The translations under genes were made by a program, and so were the position numbers. A DNA stretch of 44,533 nt from Conexibacter sp. (GTDB taxonomy: Bacteria > Actinomycetota > Thermoleophilia > Solirubrobacterales > Solirubrobacteraceae), in assembly GCA_025964325.1 (NCBI GenBank), contig JAOPZA010000226.1, forward strand, positions 1-44,533, read 5' to 3'. How positions within the stretch are numbered: the first letter of the stretch is position 1; every line of letters begins with the position of its first letter. This document shows positions 8,890 through 18,450 of the stretch, in pieces. The notes beneath the pieces were generated by a model that made no database searches, was not told the DNA's origin, and was given only the letters and a program-made list of their open reading frames with translations.

Positions 8890-10226
8890 GGTCCGGGGAC
8901 CAGCTCCTTGGCAGCGCAGTCGAAGCCCGCGGGCAGATAGGGGTTCGACCCGTCGGGACGCGGCTGGCTCGCGGAGCCGGGGCAGCGGCGGACGTTGCCG
9001 GTGTCGAGCTGCGAGAGGCGCTGGTTCGGCGTGACCGGGTTGAGGATCGAGCTGCCGTCGGCGTTCTGCTGGAACTGGAACGCGCCCGACAGCGGCATCA
9101 CGCGGACGTAGTGGCCGTTGGCGTCGTAGTTCGCGCCGGCCTCGCCGAAGTCGCGGAACCAGCCGACGAGATCGGGCGCGTACGGCCGCGCGTAGTCGAT
9201 CACCGGCTGGCCCTTGCGGAGCGCCGCGATGCCGCTCGTCGACGTCCGGCTCACCGCTGTCGCGAGCTGCGGCGTCTGGCGCAGGATGTCGGTCAGGTCG
9301 TTGTTGGCGCCCGGCGTGCTGACGATCGCGCTGAGCTGCTGGAACGTCGGCGTCGCCTCGTCGATCAGGGGCCGCAGCGCGGAGAAGAACGGCGCCAGCC
9401 GCTTCGTCGCCGTCTTCGACGCGTCGACGAGCGGCGTCATGTCGTCGAGCGTCGAGCGCAGGTCGACGAAGGTCGAGTTGGCCTGCCGCAGCGTGTCCGG
9501 AAGGACCTGGAGCGCCTGGCCGAGCGACTGGTTCTGGCTCCCGATCGCGCCCATCGTCGTGCTGAGGTTGCCGACCAGGGCCGAGAGCGAGTCGCGTCGC
9601 TGCGCGATCGCGCTCATCACCTGACCGCCGCTGACGAGCGCGTCGGTCAGCGTCTGCGTGTCGCGCGTCAGCTCGCGCATCACCTGCGAGGTCGTCGAGA
9701 GCGCGGGGTTGAACTGTCTGGCCGCCTCGTTGACCTGCGCGGTCTTGCCCTGGTACTGCGTCGCCGAGCCCTGGATCACGTCCTGCAGGCCCTTGCGCGT
9801 GCGCGCGTCGAAGGTGTTGAAGAGCTGGTCGAGGTCGACGACCGAGGTCGTCTGCTCGGTGCCGAGCGTCGCGCCGGCCCGCAGCTTCGGGCCGTTGTTG
9901 GGACCCGGCGTCAGCTGGATGAAGCGATTCGCGACGCCGGACAGCGACTGCAGCCGGATCGTCGCCGTCGTCCCCTGGTGCAGCGGCGCGTACGGCTCCT
10001 GCACCGAGATCGTGATCTTCGCCTGGTTGTCGTTCGTCAGCGAGATCGCGTCGACGTTGCCGATCCGGCGGCCCCCGACGGTGACGTTGTCGCCCTTCAC
10101 GATCTGGCCGGCGTTGTCGAACAGCAACGCGTAGCTCGTCGTCCCGCTGCCCGACAGCAGCACGATCGCGACGATCGCGACGACGATCACGAGCGCGCCG
10201 GCGGCGGCGCCGCGGGCGATCGTCAT
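8886..10226 (-). CDS. Mce family protein, first of operon (MceA position)
   Basis: The protein has an N-terminal membrane helix (MTIARGAAAGALVIVVAIVA) and an MlaD domain with GDNVTVGGRRIGNVDAI and LSGVANRFIQLTPG. The helical needle domain and a Pro/Asn-rich C-terminus follow. I prefer ATG 10226-10224, which has a GGGG purine run about 8 nt upstream. A GTG at 10253 would add nine residues and cannot be excluded. This is the only mce gene with a sizeable gap before it (about 70-100 nt after the ATPase stop), so differential translation or a secondary promoter is possible; I saw no convincing -10 there. Confidence 0.91.
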   Translation of the reverse strand: MTIARGAAAGALVIVVAIVAIVLLSGSGTTSYALLFDNAGQIVKGDNVTVGGRRIGNVDAISLTNDNQAKITISVQEPYAPLHQGTTATIRLQSLSGVANRFIQLTPGPNNGPKLRAGATLGTEQTTSVVDLDQLFNTFDARTRKGLQDVIQGSATQYQGKTAQVNEAARQFNPALSTTSQVMRELTRDTQTLTDALVSGGQVMSAIAQRRDSLSALVGNLSTTMGAIGSQNQSLGQALQVLPDTLRQANSTFVDLRSTLDDMTPLVDASKTATKRLAPFFSALRPLIDEATPTFQQLSAIVSTPGANNDLTDILRQTPQLATAVSRTSTSGIAALRKGQPVIDYARPYAPDLVGWFRDFGEAGANYDANGHYVRVMPLSGAFQFQQNADGSSILNPVTPNQRLSQLDTGNVRRCPGSASQPRPDGSNPYLPAGFDCAAKELVPGP

Positions 10227-10325
10227 CGCGGAGCCCCGTGCGAGCGGCGGCACAGAGCCTGGGAGCAGGAATCAGACAAGGCTCAGGTTCAAGTCGAGGG
10301 TGAGGTTCGGACCAGGGTCGGTCCG

Positions 10326-11357
10326 CTATTCCATCCCGAGCGGGCCTTGCGACTCGCCGCTGAGGAACTGCCGCACGAACGGGTTCTCCGACGCGAACAG
10401 GTCGGCCGCCGGGCCGGACTCGACGATCCGCCCGCGCCACAGCACGGCGATGAACTCGGCGACGCGCCGCGCGCTGGCGATGTCGTGCGTGATGACGACG
10501 TAGGCGCCGCCGTTCTCCTCGTGGATCTCCTTGATCAGCTCGCACAGCAGCGCCGTGCGAACCGGGTCGAGCCCCGAGTCGGGCTCGTCGAACAGCACGA
10601 TGTCGGGATCGAGCACGAGCGCGCGTGCGAAGCCCGCGCGCTTGCGCATGCCGCCGGAGAGCTCGTTCGGCATCTTGTCGTTCGCGTCGCCGAGACCGAC
10701 CTCGCGCAGCCGCCCGTTGACGATCTCCGCGATCTCCTCCTCGCCCTTGTCCGTGTGCTGGCGCAGCGGGAAGGCGACGTTGTCGTAGAGGTTCATCGAG
10801 CCGAACAGCGCGCCGTCCTGGAACAGCACGCCGAACTTTCTGCGCATCTCGAACAGCTCGTCGTCGATCATGTTCGGAACCGACTCGCCATGGACGAGGA
10901 TGTCGCCCTGGTCGGGGTAGAGCAGCCCGACCATGTGCTTGATGCAGACCGACTTGCCGGTGCCGGACGGACCGAGGATCATCGAGATTCTGTTCTCGGG
11001 GATCCCGAGGTTGAGCCCCCGCAGGACGCGGTTGCGGCCGAACGCCTTGTGCACGTCGAGGAACTCGATCGCGTCCTCGACGCCCTCGACCGAGTGCTTC
11101 GTGCCGGTGTGCCAGCGGAACTCCTCCTGGTCGGTCCGCGGGCGCGACTCCGAGACGACCGAGATCCGCGAGCTCGGGTCGCCGTCGAGCTCGTCGGGAG
11201 CCTCCGTCTCGGCGTCCTCCACCTGGAGGCCGTAGCCGGCCACGTCGACCTCGGCACGCTCCGGCTCCCCGGCCAGCTCGGGCTCGTCGTCGCGGAACGC
11301 CTCGGCCGGCCTCTCCTCCGCGTCCGGGCGGTCCTTGTCGAAATCCGAGCGGCTCAC
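10326..11357 (-). CDS. mceG: MceG/Mkl-like ABC transporter ATPase
   Basis: This ATPase energises the YrbE/Mce lipid importer. The Walker A motif is GPSGTGKS, and GVLFQDGALFGSMNLYDN gives the Q-loop. The signature is LSGGM, Walker B is DIVLFDEPDSGLDP and the H-loop is ITHD. The segment around GALFGSMNLYDN and DEPDSGLDPVRTA closely resembles the mycobacterial Mkl core as I know it. The start is GTG 11357, with GGAGG 5 nt upstream overlapping the permease stop; a TTG at 11369 is an alternative. About 95 acidic, Pro/Glu-rich residues precede the ABC domain, which is unusual. The protein ends at QFLSGESQGPLGME, without the C-terminal extension of Mkl. Confidence 0.93.
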   Translation of the reverse strand: MSRSDFDKDRPDAEERPAEAFRDDEPELAGEPERAEVDVAGYGLQVEDAETEAPDELDGDPSSRISVVSESRPRTDQEEFRWHTGTKHSVEGVEDAIEFLDVHKAFGRNRVLRGLNLGIPENRISMILGPSGTGKSVCIKHMVGLLYPDQGDILVHGESVPNMIDDELFEMRRKFGVLFQDGALFGSMNLYDNVAFPLRQHTDKGEEEIAEIVNGRLREVGLGDANDKMPNELSGGMRKRAGFARALVLDPDIVLFDEPDSGLDPVRTALLCELIKEIHEENGGAYVVITHDIASARRVAEFIAVLWRGRIVESGPAADLFASENPFVRQFLSGESQGPLGME

Positions 11358-11358
11358 A

Positions 11359-12156
11359 TCAGCCTCCAATCGGCGCGCGTGGGTTTGCCCCCCAGAACAC
11401 CTGGGTGCCGAGCATGCCGATCAGGTGGACGAGGACGATGTTGAGCACCATCGACTTCGCGGTCGCGGTGCCCACCCCGACGGGGCCGCCGCGCGCGTTG
11501 TAGCCGTAGTAGCACCCGACGAGCACGATGACGGTCGCCATCGCCATCGCCTTGATGGCGCTGAAGAGCAGGTCCGGCGGGTTCTGGAACATCCAGAAGA
11601 TCAGCGAGTAGCCGCCCGCGGAGACCTCGTGGATCTGCACGACGACCGCCAGGTAGCTGGCGAAGAAGCCGGCGCCGACGGAGGCGATGTAGACGAACGG
11701 CAGGACCATCCACGAGGCCAGCAGGCGGGTCGCGCAGAGGAAGGTCATCGAGTTGATGCCCATCACCTCGAGCGCGTCGATCTCGTCCGAGATCCGCATC
11801 GAACCCAGCTCGGCGACGATCCCGGTGCCGACCTTCGCCGCCATCATGTAGCCGAAGGCGTACGGGACGAGCTCGCGGAGGTCGCACCAGGCGGCGAAGA
11901 CGCCGGCGTAGGTCGGCGTCCCGGTGCCGCGCGTGAAGTACGCGCCCTCGATCCCGCACTGCAGGCCGATGATGAAGACGAGGCCGCAGATCACGAGCGT
12001 CGAGCTGAGGATCAGGATGCCGGCCTGGCGCAGCGCCTCGCCGAAGAAGCGGAAGACGCGGCCACCGAAGACCTGGCCGAGGACCTGGCCGCAGAAGCCG
12101 GCGATCTCGCCGAACGTCTCGATCCAGGCGCGCGGCGCTGCCAGCAGGCCGTTCAT
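11359..12156 (-). CDS. yrbEB: YrbE/MlaE-family ABC permease, second subunit
   Basis: This 265-residue membrane subunit of the Mce lipid transporter matches MlaE-family size. The start is ATG 12156, overlapping the upstream permease stop as ATGA; the longer upstream frame is antisense-like. Helices are visible around residues 40-65, 140-165, 190-215 and 225-255. The family-typical cytoplasmic segment is SMRISDEIDALEVMGINSMTF, where EIDAL contacts the ATPase in MlaE proteins. With its partner it should form the heterodimeric inner-membrane platform below the Mce hexamer. Confidence 0.93.
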   Translation of the reverse strand: MNGLLAAPRAWIETFGEIAGFCGQVLGQVFGGRVFRFFGEALRQAGILILSSTLVICGLVFIIGLQCGIEGAYFTRGTGTPTYAGVFAAWCDLRELVPYAFGYMMAAKVGTGIVAELGSMRISDEIDALEVMGINSMTFLCATRLLASWMVLPFVYIASVGAGFFASYLAVVVQIHEVSAGGYSLIFWMFQNPPDLLFSAIKAMAMATVIVLVGCYYGYNARGGPVGVGTATAKSMVLNIVLVHLIGMLGTQVFWGANPRAPIGG

Positions 12157-12959
12157 CGCGGGATGTTGAGGGCCGGATGGGTGGCGAGCAGGGTCTGCGT
12201 GAAGACGTAGTTGAACGCGAAGACGCCCATGAAGGCGATCACGACCGCCTGGTTGACGGCGCGGCCGACGCCCTCGGCGCCGCCCGAGGCGGTCATGCCC
12301 TTGTAGCAGCAGACGATCGCGATGATCGCCCCGAAGAGCGTCGTCTTCACGATCGAGCCCCACAGGTCGGTGGTGGAGGCGTTCGTGAAGAAGGTGGCCC
12401 AGAACGGGCCGAGCGGCTCACCGTTGACGAGCGTCGCGATGATGCCGCCGAAGATGCCGAAGATCAGGGCGTAGACGTCGAACAGGCCGGTGACGAGCAT
12501 CAGCGCGAGGAAGCGCGGGACGACGAGGTTCTTGACCGGGTCGACGCCGAGCACCTGCAGCGCGTCGAGCTCCTCGCGGATCTTGCGCGCGCCGAGGTCG
12601 GCGGTGATCGCGGTGCCGGCGACGCCGGCCAGCACGATCGCGTCGACGAACGGCGCGAACTCGCGGATCGAGGCCAGCACGTAGAAGCCGCCGAGGCGGT
12701 CGAGGGCGCCGAAGAGGACGAGGAAGTTGGCCGCCTGGATGCCGACGGCGCCGTAGCCGAACGCGATCGTCGAGATCAGCAGCGGGAACCAGCAGAGCTT
12801 CAGCGCGAAGAGGAACTGGGAGACGAACTCACCGCCATAGGGGTACGGCGGTCTGATGGCGGAGACGATCGTCTTCCCCGTCAGGATCATCATGTCGCCG
12901 ACCTCTTCGAGGAGGTTCCTCGTGGGGAGAAGCGCTCGATCAGCGACCGCTCGGACCAT
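12153..12959 (-). CDS. yrbEA: YrbE/MlaE-family ABC permease, first subunit
   Basis: First gene of the mce operon. The MlaE family is recognised by several helices and by LGARKIREELDALQVLGVDP, the EELDAL coupling segment. Later motifs such as GGAEGVGRAVNQAVV are also typical. I chose ATG 12959 because it has a GGGAGG Shine-Dalgarno 10 nt upstream. ATG 12992 would add 11 residues and lacks an SD. The product is 268 residues. It pairs with the second permease directly downstream (ATGA overlap). Confidence 0.92.
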   Translation of the reverse strand: MVRAVADRALLPTRNLLEEVGDMMILTGKTIVSAIRPPYPYGGEFVSQFLFALKLCWFPLLISTIAFGYGAVGIQAANFLVLFGALDRLGGFYVLASIREFAPFVDAIVLAGVAGTAITADLGARKIREELDALQVLGVDPVKNLVVPRFLALMLVTGLFDVYALIFGIFGGIIATLVNGEPLGPFWATFFTNASTTDLWGSIVKTTLFGAIIAIVCCYKGMTASGGAEGVGRAVNQAVVIAFMGVFAFNYVFTQTLLATHPALNIPR

Positions 12960-13025
12960 CTCTCCAGTTCCTCCCAATCTCTCTCTCGCCATGAAAGCGC
13001 CGGAACGGCGCCTTCATCGGGCAAC

Positions 13026-13055
13026 AGCGTATGACACGCACTCGACACCTGCCAA
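13026..13055 (-). promoter_or_regulatory. Candidate promoter of the mce operon
   Basis: On the minus strand TTGGCA (13055-13050), an 18-bp spacer and TACGCT (13031-13026) form a sigma70-type promoter about 70 nt before the chosen yrbEA start. It is one of the few in the window with both boxes recognisable. Confidence 0.5.
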
Positions 13056-13058
13056 ACG

Positions 13059-13082
13059 GGAACCGTCGCGTCCGTCGGTTCC
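13059..13082. promoter_or_regulatory. Inverted repeat upstream of mce promoter
   Basis: Perfect 7-bp arms GGAACCG / CGGTTCC with a 10-bp spacer lie just upstream of the -35 box of the mce promoter and in the control region of the divergent lipoprotein gene. The position suits a regulator site. No matching regulator gene is adjacent. Confidence 0.35.
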
Positions 13083-13196
13083 GGAGACAGCGCGTTCTAT
13101 AGGGATGTGGGAAGGGGTCTGTGCAGGGAACTCCGCGCCGCGCGCGGCCGGCCAGCGAGCGCGCCGCTACCGGCGGATCGGGAGCCGACCCGGTGG

Positions 13197-13202
13197 TATG
13201 TT
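13197..13202 (+). promoter_or_regulatory. -10 element for lipoprotein gene, leaderless arrangement
   Basis: TATGTT lies 9 nt before GTG 13212. At that distance transcription would begin at or next to the start codon. No -35 or SD is evident. Confidence 0.4.
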
Positions 13203-13211
13203 GGCCGCGCT

Positions 13212-13829
13212 GTGCCGAGGAGAGGAGCGATCCTGCGACGTGGGACGGCAGCCACCGCGGCTGCCTCGTTGGTGCTCGTCTCGGGCTGCGGCGGCGGCGC
13301 GCGCCAGGACGCCGCCGACCGCGACGCGACCTACCGCGTCACCGTCCCGCGCGCGAGCTTCCCGGCTCACCAGGACCTCGCCGCGGCGACCGAGCTGCGG
13401 ATCGCCGTGCACAACGACGACGACCGCGCGATCCCGAACCTGGCCGCGACGATCACCGCCGGCGACGGCGGCACGTCGATCGCGGCCTTCGGCCAGCAGA
13501 GCCCCGTCAGCGGGCAGGCCTCGAGCTCCCGGCCGGTCTGGATCGTCGACGCCGGTCCCGCCGACGGCGACAGCGCGTACGCGAACACGTGGGCGATCGG
13601 CCGGCTCGCGCCCGGCGCGACGAAGACCTTCGTCTGGCGCGTCACGCCGATCACCCCGGGCAGCTACCGGATCCGCTACGCGCTCTACGGCAGCCTCGCC
13701 GGCAAGTCGAAGCTGCAGCTGAAGTCGGGCGCCACGCCCCATGGCGTGTTCCACGTGCGCGTGAGCGGCAGACCCGCCCAGACGAAGGTCACGCCCGGCG
13801 GCCGGATCGTCAGCGTCGCGGGTAACTGA
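13212..13829 (+). CDS. Putative lipoprotein, function unknown
   Basis: The 205-residue product starts with a basic segment (VPRRGAILRRG), then a hydrophobic stretch ending in LVSGC, a clear lipobox. The mature protein would be lipid-anchored at the Cys near residue 26. The rest looks like an all-beta domain: repeated alternating segments, and WAIGRLAPGATKTFVWRVTPITPGSYRIRYAL, which resembles CARDB/NEW1-like beta-sandwich proteins that bind or present surface ligands. I do not recognise the exact family. GTG 13212 is preceded by TATGTT 9 nt upstream and no SD, so the mRNA is probably leaderless. An in-frame upstream start would place the lipobox too far in. The gene is divergent from the mce operon, so a role with it is possible. 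Confidence 0.72.
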   Translation: MPRRGAILRRGTAATAAASLVLVSGCGGGARQDAADRDATYRVTVPRASFPAHQDLAAATELRIAVHNDDDRAIPNLAATITAGDGGTSIAAFGQQSPVSGQASSSRPVWIVDAGPADGDSAYANTWAIGRLAPGATKTFVWRVTPITPGSYRIRYALYGSLAGKSKLQLKSGATPHGVFHVRVSGRPAQTKVTPGGRIVSVAGN

Positions 13830-13928
13830 TCGCGGCGCCCCTGCCGCGCGATCAGCCGCCGGCTGAAGCGCGTCAGCCGTCAACGCACGGAGGCCCGCAG
13901 CGTTCGCACGCCACGGGCCTCCGCGTTG
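13826..13928. terminator. Hairpins between convergent lipoprotein and glnB genes
   Basis: Two strong stems lie here. CTGATCGCG/CGCGATCAG (13826-13834 with 13847-13855) includes the lipoprotein stop codon. GGAGGCCCG/CGGGCCTCC (13889-13897 with 13914-13922) is extended by outer CAACG/CGTTG pairing. A third, CGGCACCG/CGGTGCCG, follows at about 13936-13961. None has a U-tract, which is common in very GC-rich actinobacteria. They probably terminate transcription from both sides. Confidence 0.55.
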
Positions 13929-13980
13929 CACGGACCGGCACCGCCCGTCATTACGGTGCCGGAGCCGAGATGGAGTCGAG

Positions 13981-14349
13981 CTAGACCGTCGCCGCTGCTC
14001 CCGGATGCGCCTGGAGCGTCTCCTCCCCGGCCTCGCCGGTGCGGATGCGATACGCCTGCTCGACGGGGATCACGAAGATCTTGCCGTCGCCGATCGACCC
14101 GGTCCTCGCGTGTCTGAGGATCGTGTCGACGATCGTCTGCAGGTCGCTGTCGGCGACCACGCATTCGATCTTGATCTTCGGCCGCAGGTAGTTCGTCACG
14201 GACGACCCGCGGTACTGCTCGGTGATACCTCTCTGACGGCCGGAGCCCTTGACCTCCGTGATCGAGAGGGACGGGAATCCCAGCTCGAGCAGGTCGTTGC
14301 GGATCGGCTCGAACGCCTCGTGGCGAATGTACGCGACGACGAGCTTCAT
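13981..14349 (-). CDS. glnB: Nitrogen regulatory protein PII
   Basis: This 122-residue protein has the standard PII length and layout: TEVKGSGRQRG, then the T-loop ITEQYRGSSVTNYLRPKIKIE, then the TGSIGDGKIFVIPVE ATP/2-oxoglutarate-binding segment with the GDGKIFV Lys. Counting from Met1, Tyr46 and Ser49 are present, but position 51, the uridylylation/adenylylation Tyr in enterobacterial and most actinobacterial PII proteins, is Val. Covalent control by GlnD at that site is therefore unlikely; Ser49 is kept as in cyanobacterial PII. The start overlaps the amtB stop (ATGA), so it is the second gene of an amtB-glnB operon. Its expected partner is AmtB, whose pore PII plugs. Confidence 0.95.
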   Translation of the reverse strand: MKLVVAYIRHEAFEPIRNDLLELGFPSLSITEVKGSGRQRGITEQYRGSSVTNYLRPKIKIECVVADSDLQTIVDTILRHARTGSIGDGKIFVIPVEQAYRIRTGEAGEETLQAHPGAAATV

Positions 14350-15809
14350 GCGGGCACCTCCGTCGGGTTCACGGCCGCTCTTCCGGGCTGCGGGCCCACG
14401 AGCCCGGGCGGCATCGCGCCGATCAGCTCAGGGGCCGGGATGAACTGCTCCGGATACCCATACATGCCGTGCTCGGAGATGTCCAGGCCGGCGTCCTCCT
14501 CCTCCGGGGTGACCCGCAGTCCGTACGTCTTCTTGATCAGGTAGAAGACGACCGAGCTGAACACGAAGACGAACGCGAACACCACCACGACCCCGAGCGC
14601 CTGGGCGCCGAGCTGGTGGAACGAGCCGTTGTAGACGAGGCCCGCCTTGCCGACGCCGTTGAATCTCGCGAGGTCGGGGTTCGTGAAGAGCCCGCACGCG
14701 AGCGTGCCCCAGATGCCGGCGAGACCGTGCGCCGACAGCGCGCCGACCGGGTCGTCGATGTATCTGTCGATCGCGTAGACGCCGAGTACCACGATCACTC
14801 CGGCGACCGCGCCGATGACGACGGCGGCCCACGGCTCCACGTAGCCCGAGCCGGCCGTGATCGCGACGAGCGCGGCGATCGCGCCGTTCCCCGCCATGCC
14901 GATGTCGAACGACTTCGTTCTCAGCTTCGCCGTCAGCAACGCCGTCAGCACGCCGGCGCAGGCCGCCAGCTGGGTGGTCACGACGATCTCGGTGAAGCGA
15001 CCGTCGAGCGCGTTGAGCGTCGAGCCCGGGTTGAAGCCGAACCAGCCGAACCAGAGGATCAGGACCCCGAGCCCGAAGAGCGGCATGTTGTGACCTGGGA
15101 TCGGTCGCGGTCTCCCGTCCGCGCCGTACTTCCCGCGCCGCGGCCCGAGCTGGAGCAGCACGGCGAGCGCGCCGACCGCCCCGATCAGGTGGACGGCGGT
15201 CGAGCCGGCGAAGTCCTGCATGCCGATGTTCGCCTGCAGCCAGCCACCGCCGAAGACCCAGTGCGAGGCGATCGGGTAGATCAGCGAGGAGAAGACGACG
15301 GCGTAGATCGCGTAGACGCCGAACTTGATGCGCTCGAGCGTGGTGCCCCACACGATCGCGAGCGACACCGCGCAGAAGACGAACTGGAAGAACCACTTCG
15401 CCTCGATCGTCGCGTCCGACAGGCCCATGATCGGGAAGGCTTGCAGCGGGTCGCCGAAGTCGCGCAGGAAGAAGCCCTTATGACCGATGATGTCGCCGGC
15501 GCCGAAGGCGAAGGCGAAGCCGACAGCCCAATAGCAGAGCCCCGCGATCGAGAAGTTCATCAGGATCTTCGCGACCACCGTGCCAGCGTTCTTACCGCGC
15601 GAGAACCCGATCTCGAGGAACGCGAAGCCGGCCTGCATGAACATCACGACCAGTCCGGCCACGATGACCCAAATCGAGTTGATGCCCACCGATGCCGGGA
15701 GTCTTCCGGCACCGGCGGCGTCGAAGGTGTCGGCGAACGCCGCCCCCGGCACCAGCAATAAGGCCACGAGCGCGAGCAATGCCGCGCCGGTGATCGTCCT
15801 ACGCTTCAT
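14346..15809 (-). CDS. amtB: Ammonium transporter AmtB
   Basis: This 487-residue Amt/MEP/Rh channel conducts ammonium into the cell. A cleavable signal sequence (MKRRTITGAALLALVALLLV, ending near AFA-DT) precedes 11 expected helices. The pore histidines are seen in STAVHLIGAVGAL and ALSAHGLAGIWGTLACGLF, the counterparts of His168 and His318. The cytoplasmic tail of about 70 residues is where PII docks. ATG 15809 has an ideal SD (GGAGGG, 4 nt spacing), and TACCGT at 15831-15826 is a plausible -10, giving a short leader. The gene is the first of an operon with glnB and is divergent from the glutamine synthetase. Confidence 0.96.
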   Translation of the reverse strand: MKRRTITGAALLALVALLLVPGAAFADTFDAAGAGRLPASVGINSIWVIVAGLVVMFMQAGFAFLEIGFSRGKNAGTVVAKILMNFSIAGLCYWAVGFAFAFGAGDIIGHKGFFLRDFGDPLQAFPIMGLSDATIEAKWFFQFVFCAVSLAIVWGTTLERIKFGVYAIYAVVFSSLIYPIASHWVFGGGWLQANIGMQDFAGSTAVHLIGAVGALAVLLQLGPRRGKYGADGRPRPIPGHNMPLFGLGVLILWFGWFGFNPGSTLNALDGRFTEIVVTTQLAACAGVLTALLTAKLRTKSFDIGMAGNGAIAALVAITAGSGYVEPWAAVVIGAVAGVIVVLGVYAIDRYIDDPVGALSAHGLAGIWGTLACGLFTNPDLARFNGVGKAGLVYNGSFHQLGAQALGVVVVFAFVFVFSSVVFYLIKKTYGLRVTPEEEDAGLDISEHGMYGYPEQFIPAPELIGAMPPGLVGPQPGRAAVNPTEVPA

Positions 15810-16111
15810 TTTCCCTCCTGGTTTGACGGTATGGGGCGAGTCTGCGGGAGGGTCGGCGTGCGATCTTTGGCCCGATGGCGAGAGTTCATCGGCGGGGGTG
15901 CTCCACGAGGGCGTGCGGCGATGGCGAGGGCCGTCCACTACGAGCCCGGCGCGCCACGCTCTTAGTGTCTCGCGCGCGCGGGTGCCCAGCCGGAGGGCGT
16001 TTCCTCCCCTCGGCGCACCGGTTTGGACACTTGGATAGTGCCGGCGCGGCGGCGACCTCCTAGGCTTGACCGCGCACGGAAATCTCTCGTCCGAGAAGGA
16101 ACTTCCCGTCT
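15810..16111. other. Divergent control region amtB / glutamine synthetase
   Basis: This 302-bp region without a gene drives amtB leftward and the GSIII gene rightward. It contains the amtB -10 (15826-15831), a short inverted repeat CCGATG/CATCGG (about 15872-15892) and TAGGCT at 16061-16066 as a -10 for the synthetase. I could not recognise a GlnR- or NtcA-type consensus with confidence. Confidence 0.5.
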
Positions 16112-18265
<2,154 letters not shown>

Positions 18266-18269
18266 CCGT

Positions 18270-18291
18270 CTCAGCGTTTCGCGCTGAGTTT
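18270..18291 (+). terminator. Terminator after glutamine synthetase
   Basis: CTCAGCG/CGCTGAG stem with a 5-nt loop, followed by TTTC, starts 5 nt after the stop codon. Confidence 0.7.
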
Positions 18292-18326
18292 CAAGGTTCT
18301 CGCGCCCGTCCAGCGCGAGTGACATA

Positions 18327-18371
18327 AACGCCCTCCGGCGCTGCTCTCCCCGCGGAGCGCCGGAGGGCGTT
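18327..18371. terminator. Long perfect hairpin between glnN and metH
   Basis: Sixteen-base-pair perfect arms AACGCCCTCCGGCGCT / AGCGCCGGAGGGCGTT flank a 13-nt loop. The element separates the GSIII unit from metH. It may be a second terminator or a dispersed palindrome; no U-tract follows. Confidence 0.6.
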
Positions 18372-18436
18372 GCCCTTCCCGTAGCCCGGGCGAACCAACC
18401 TTGCCAGGCTCGTGTCAAGGTTGGCCCGCGCGCTGC

Positions 18437-18442
18437 TAGCAT
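18437..18442 (+). promoter_or_regulatory. -10 element for metH, leaderless arrangement
   Basis: TAGCAT lies 8 nt before ATG 18451, with no SD between. The short distance leaves no room for a cobalamin riboswitch in the leader. Confidence 0.45.
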
Positions 18443-18450
18443 CAGCCGCC

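Noticed and set aside
10227-10325. Small gene or promoter between the ATPase and the first mce gene
   Set aside because: No frame of meaningful length and no TANNNT with a suitable -35 on the minus strand; treated as an intra-operon gap.
18372-18450. Cobalamin riboswitch before metH
   Set aside because: The gap after the hairpin is only about 80 nt, the transcript appears leaderless and no B12-box sequence is visible.
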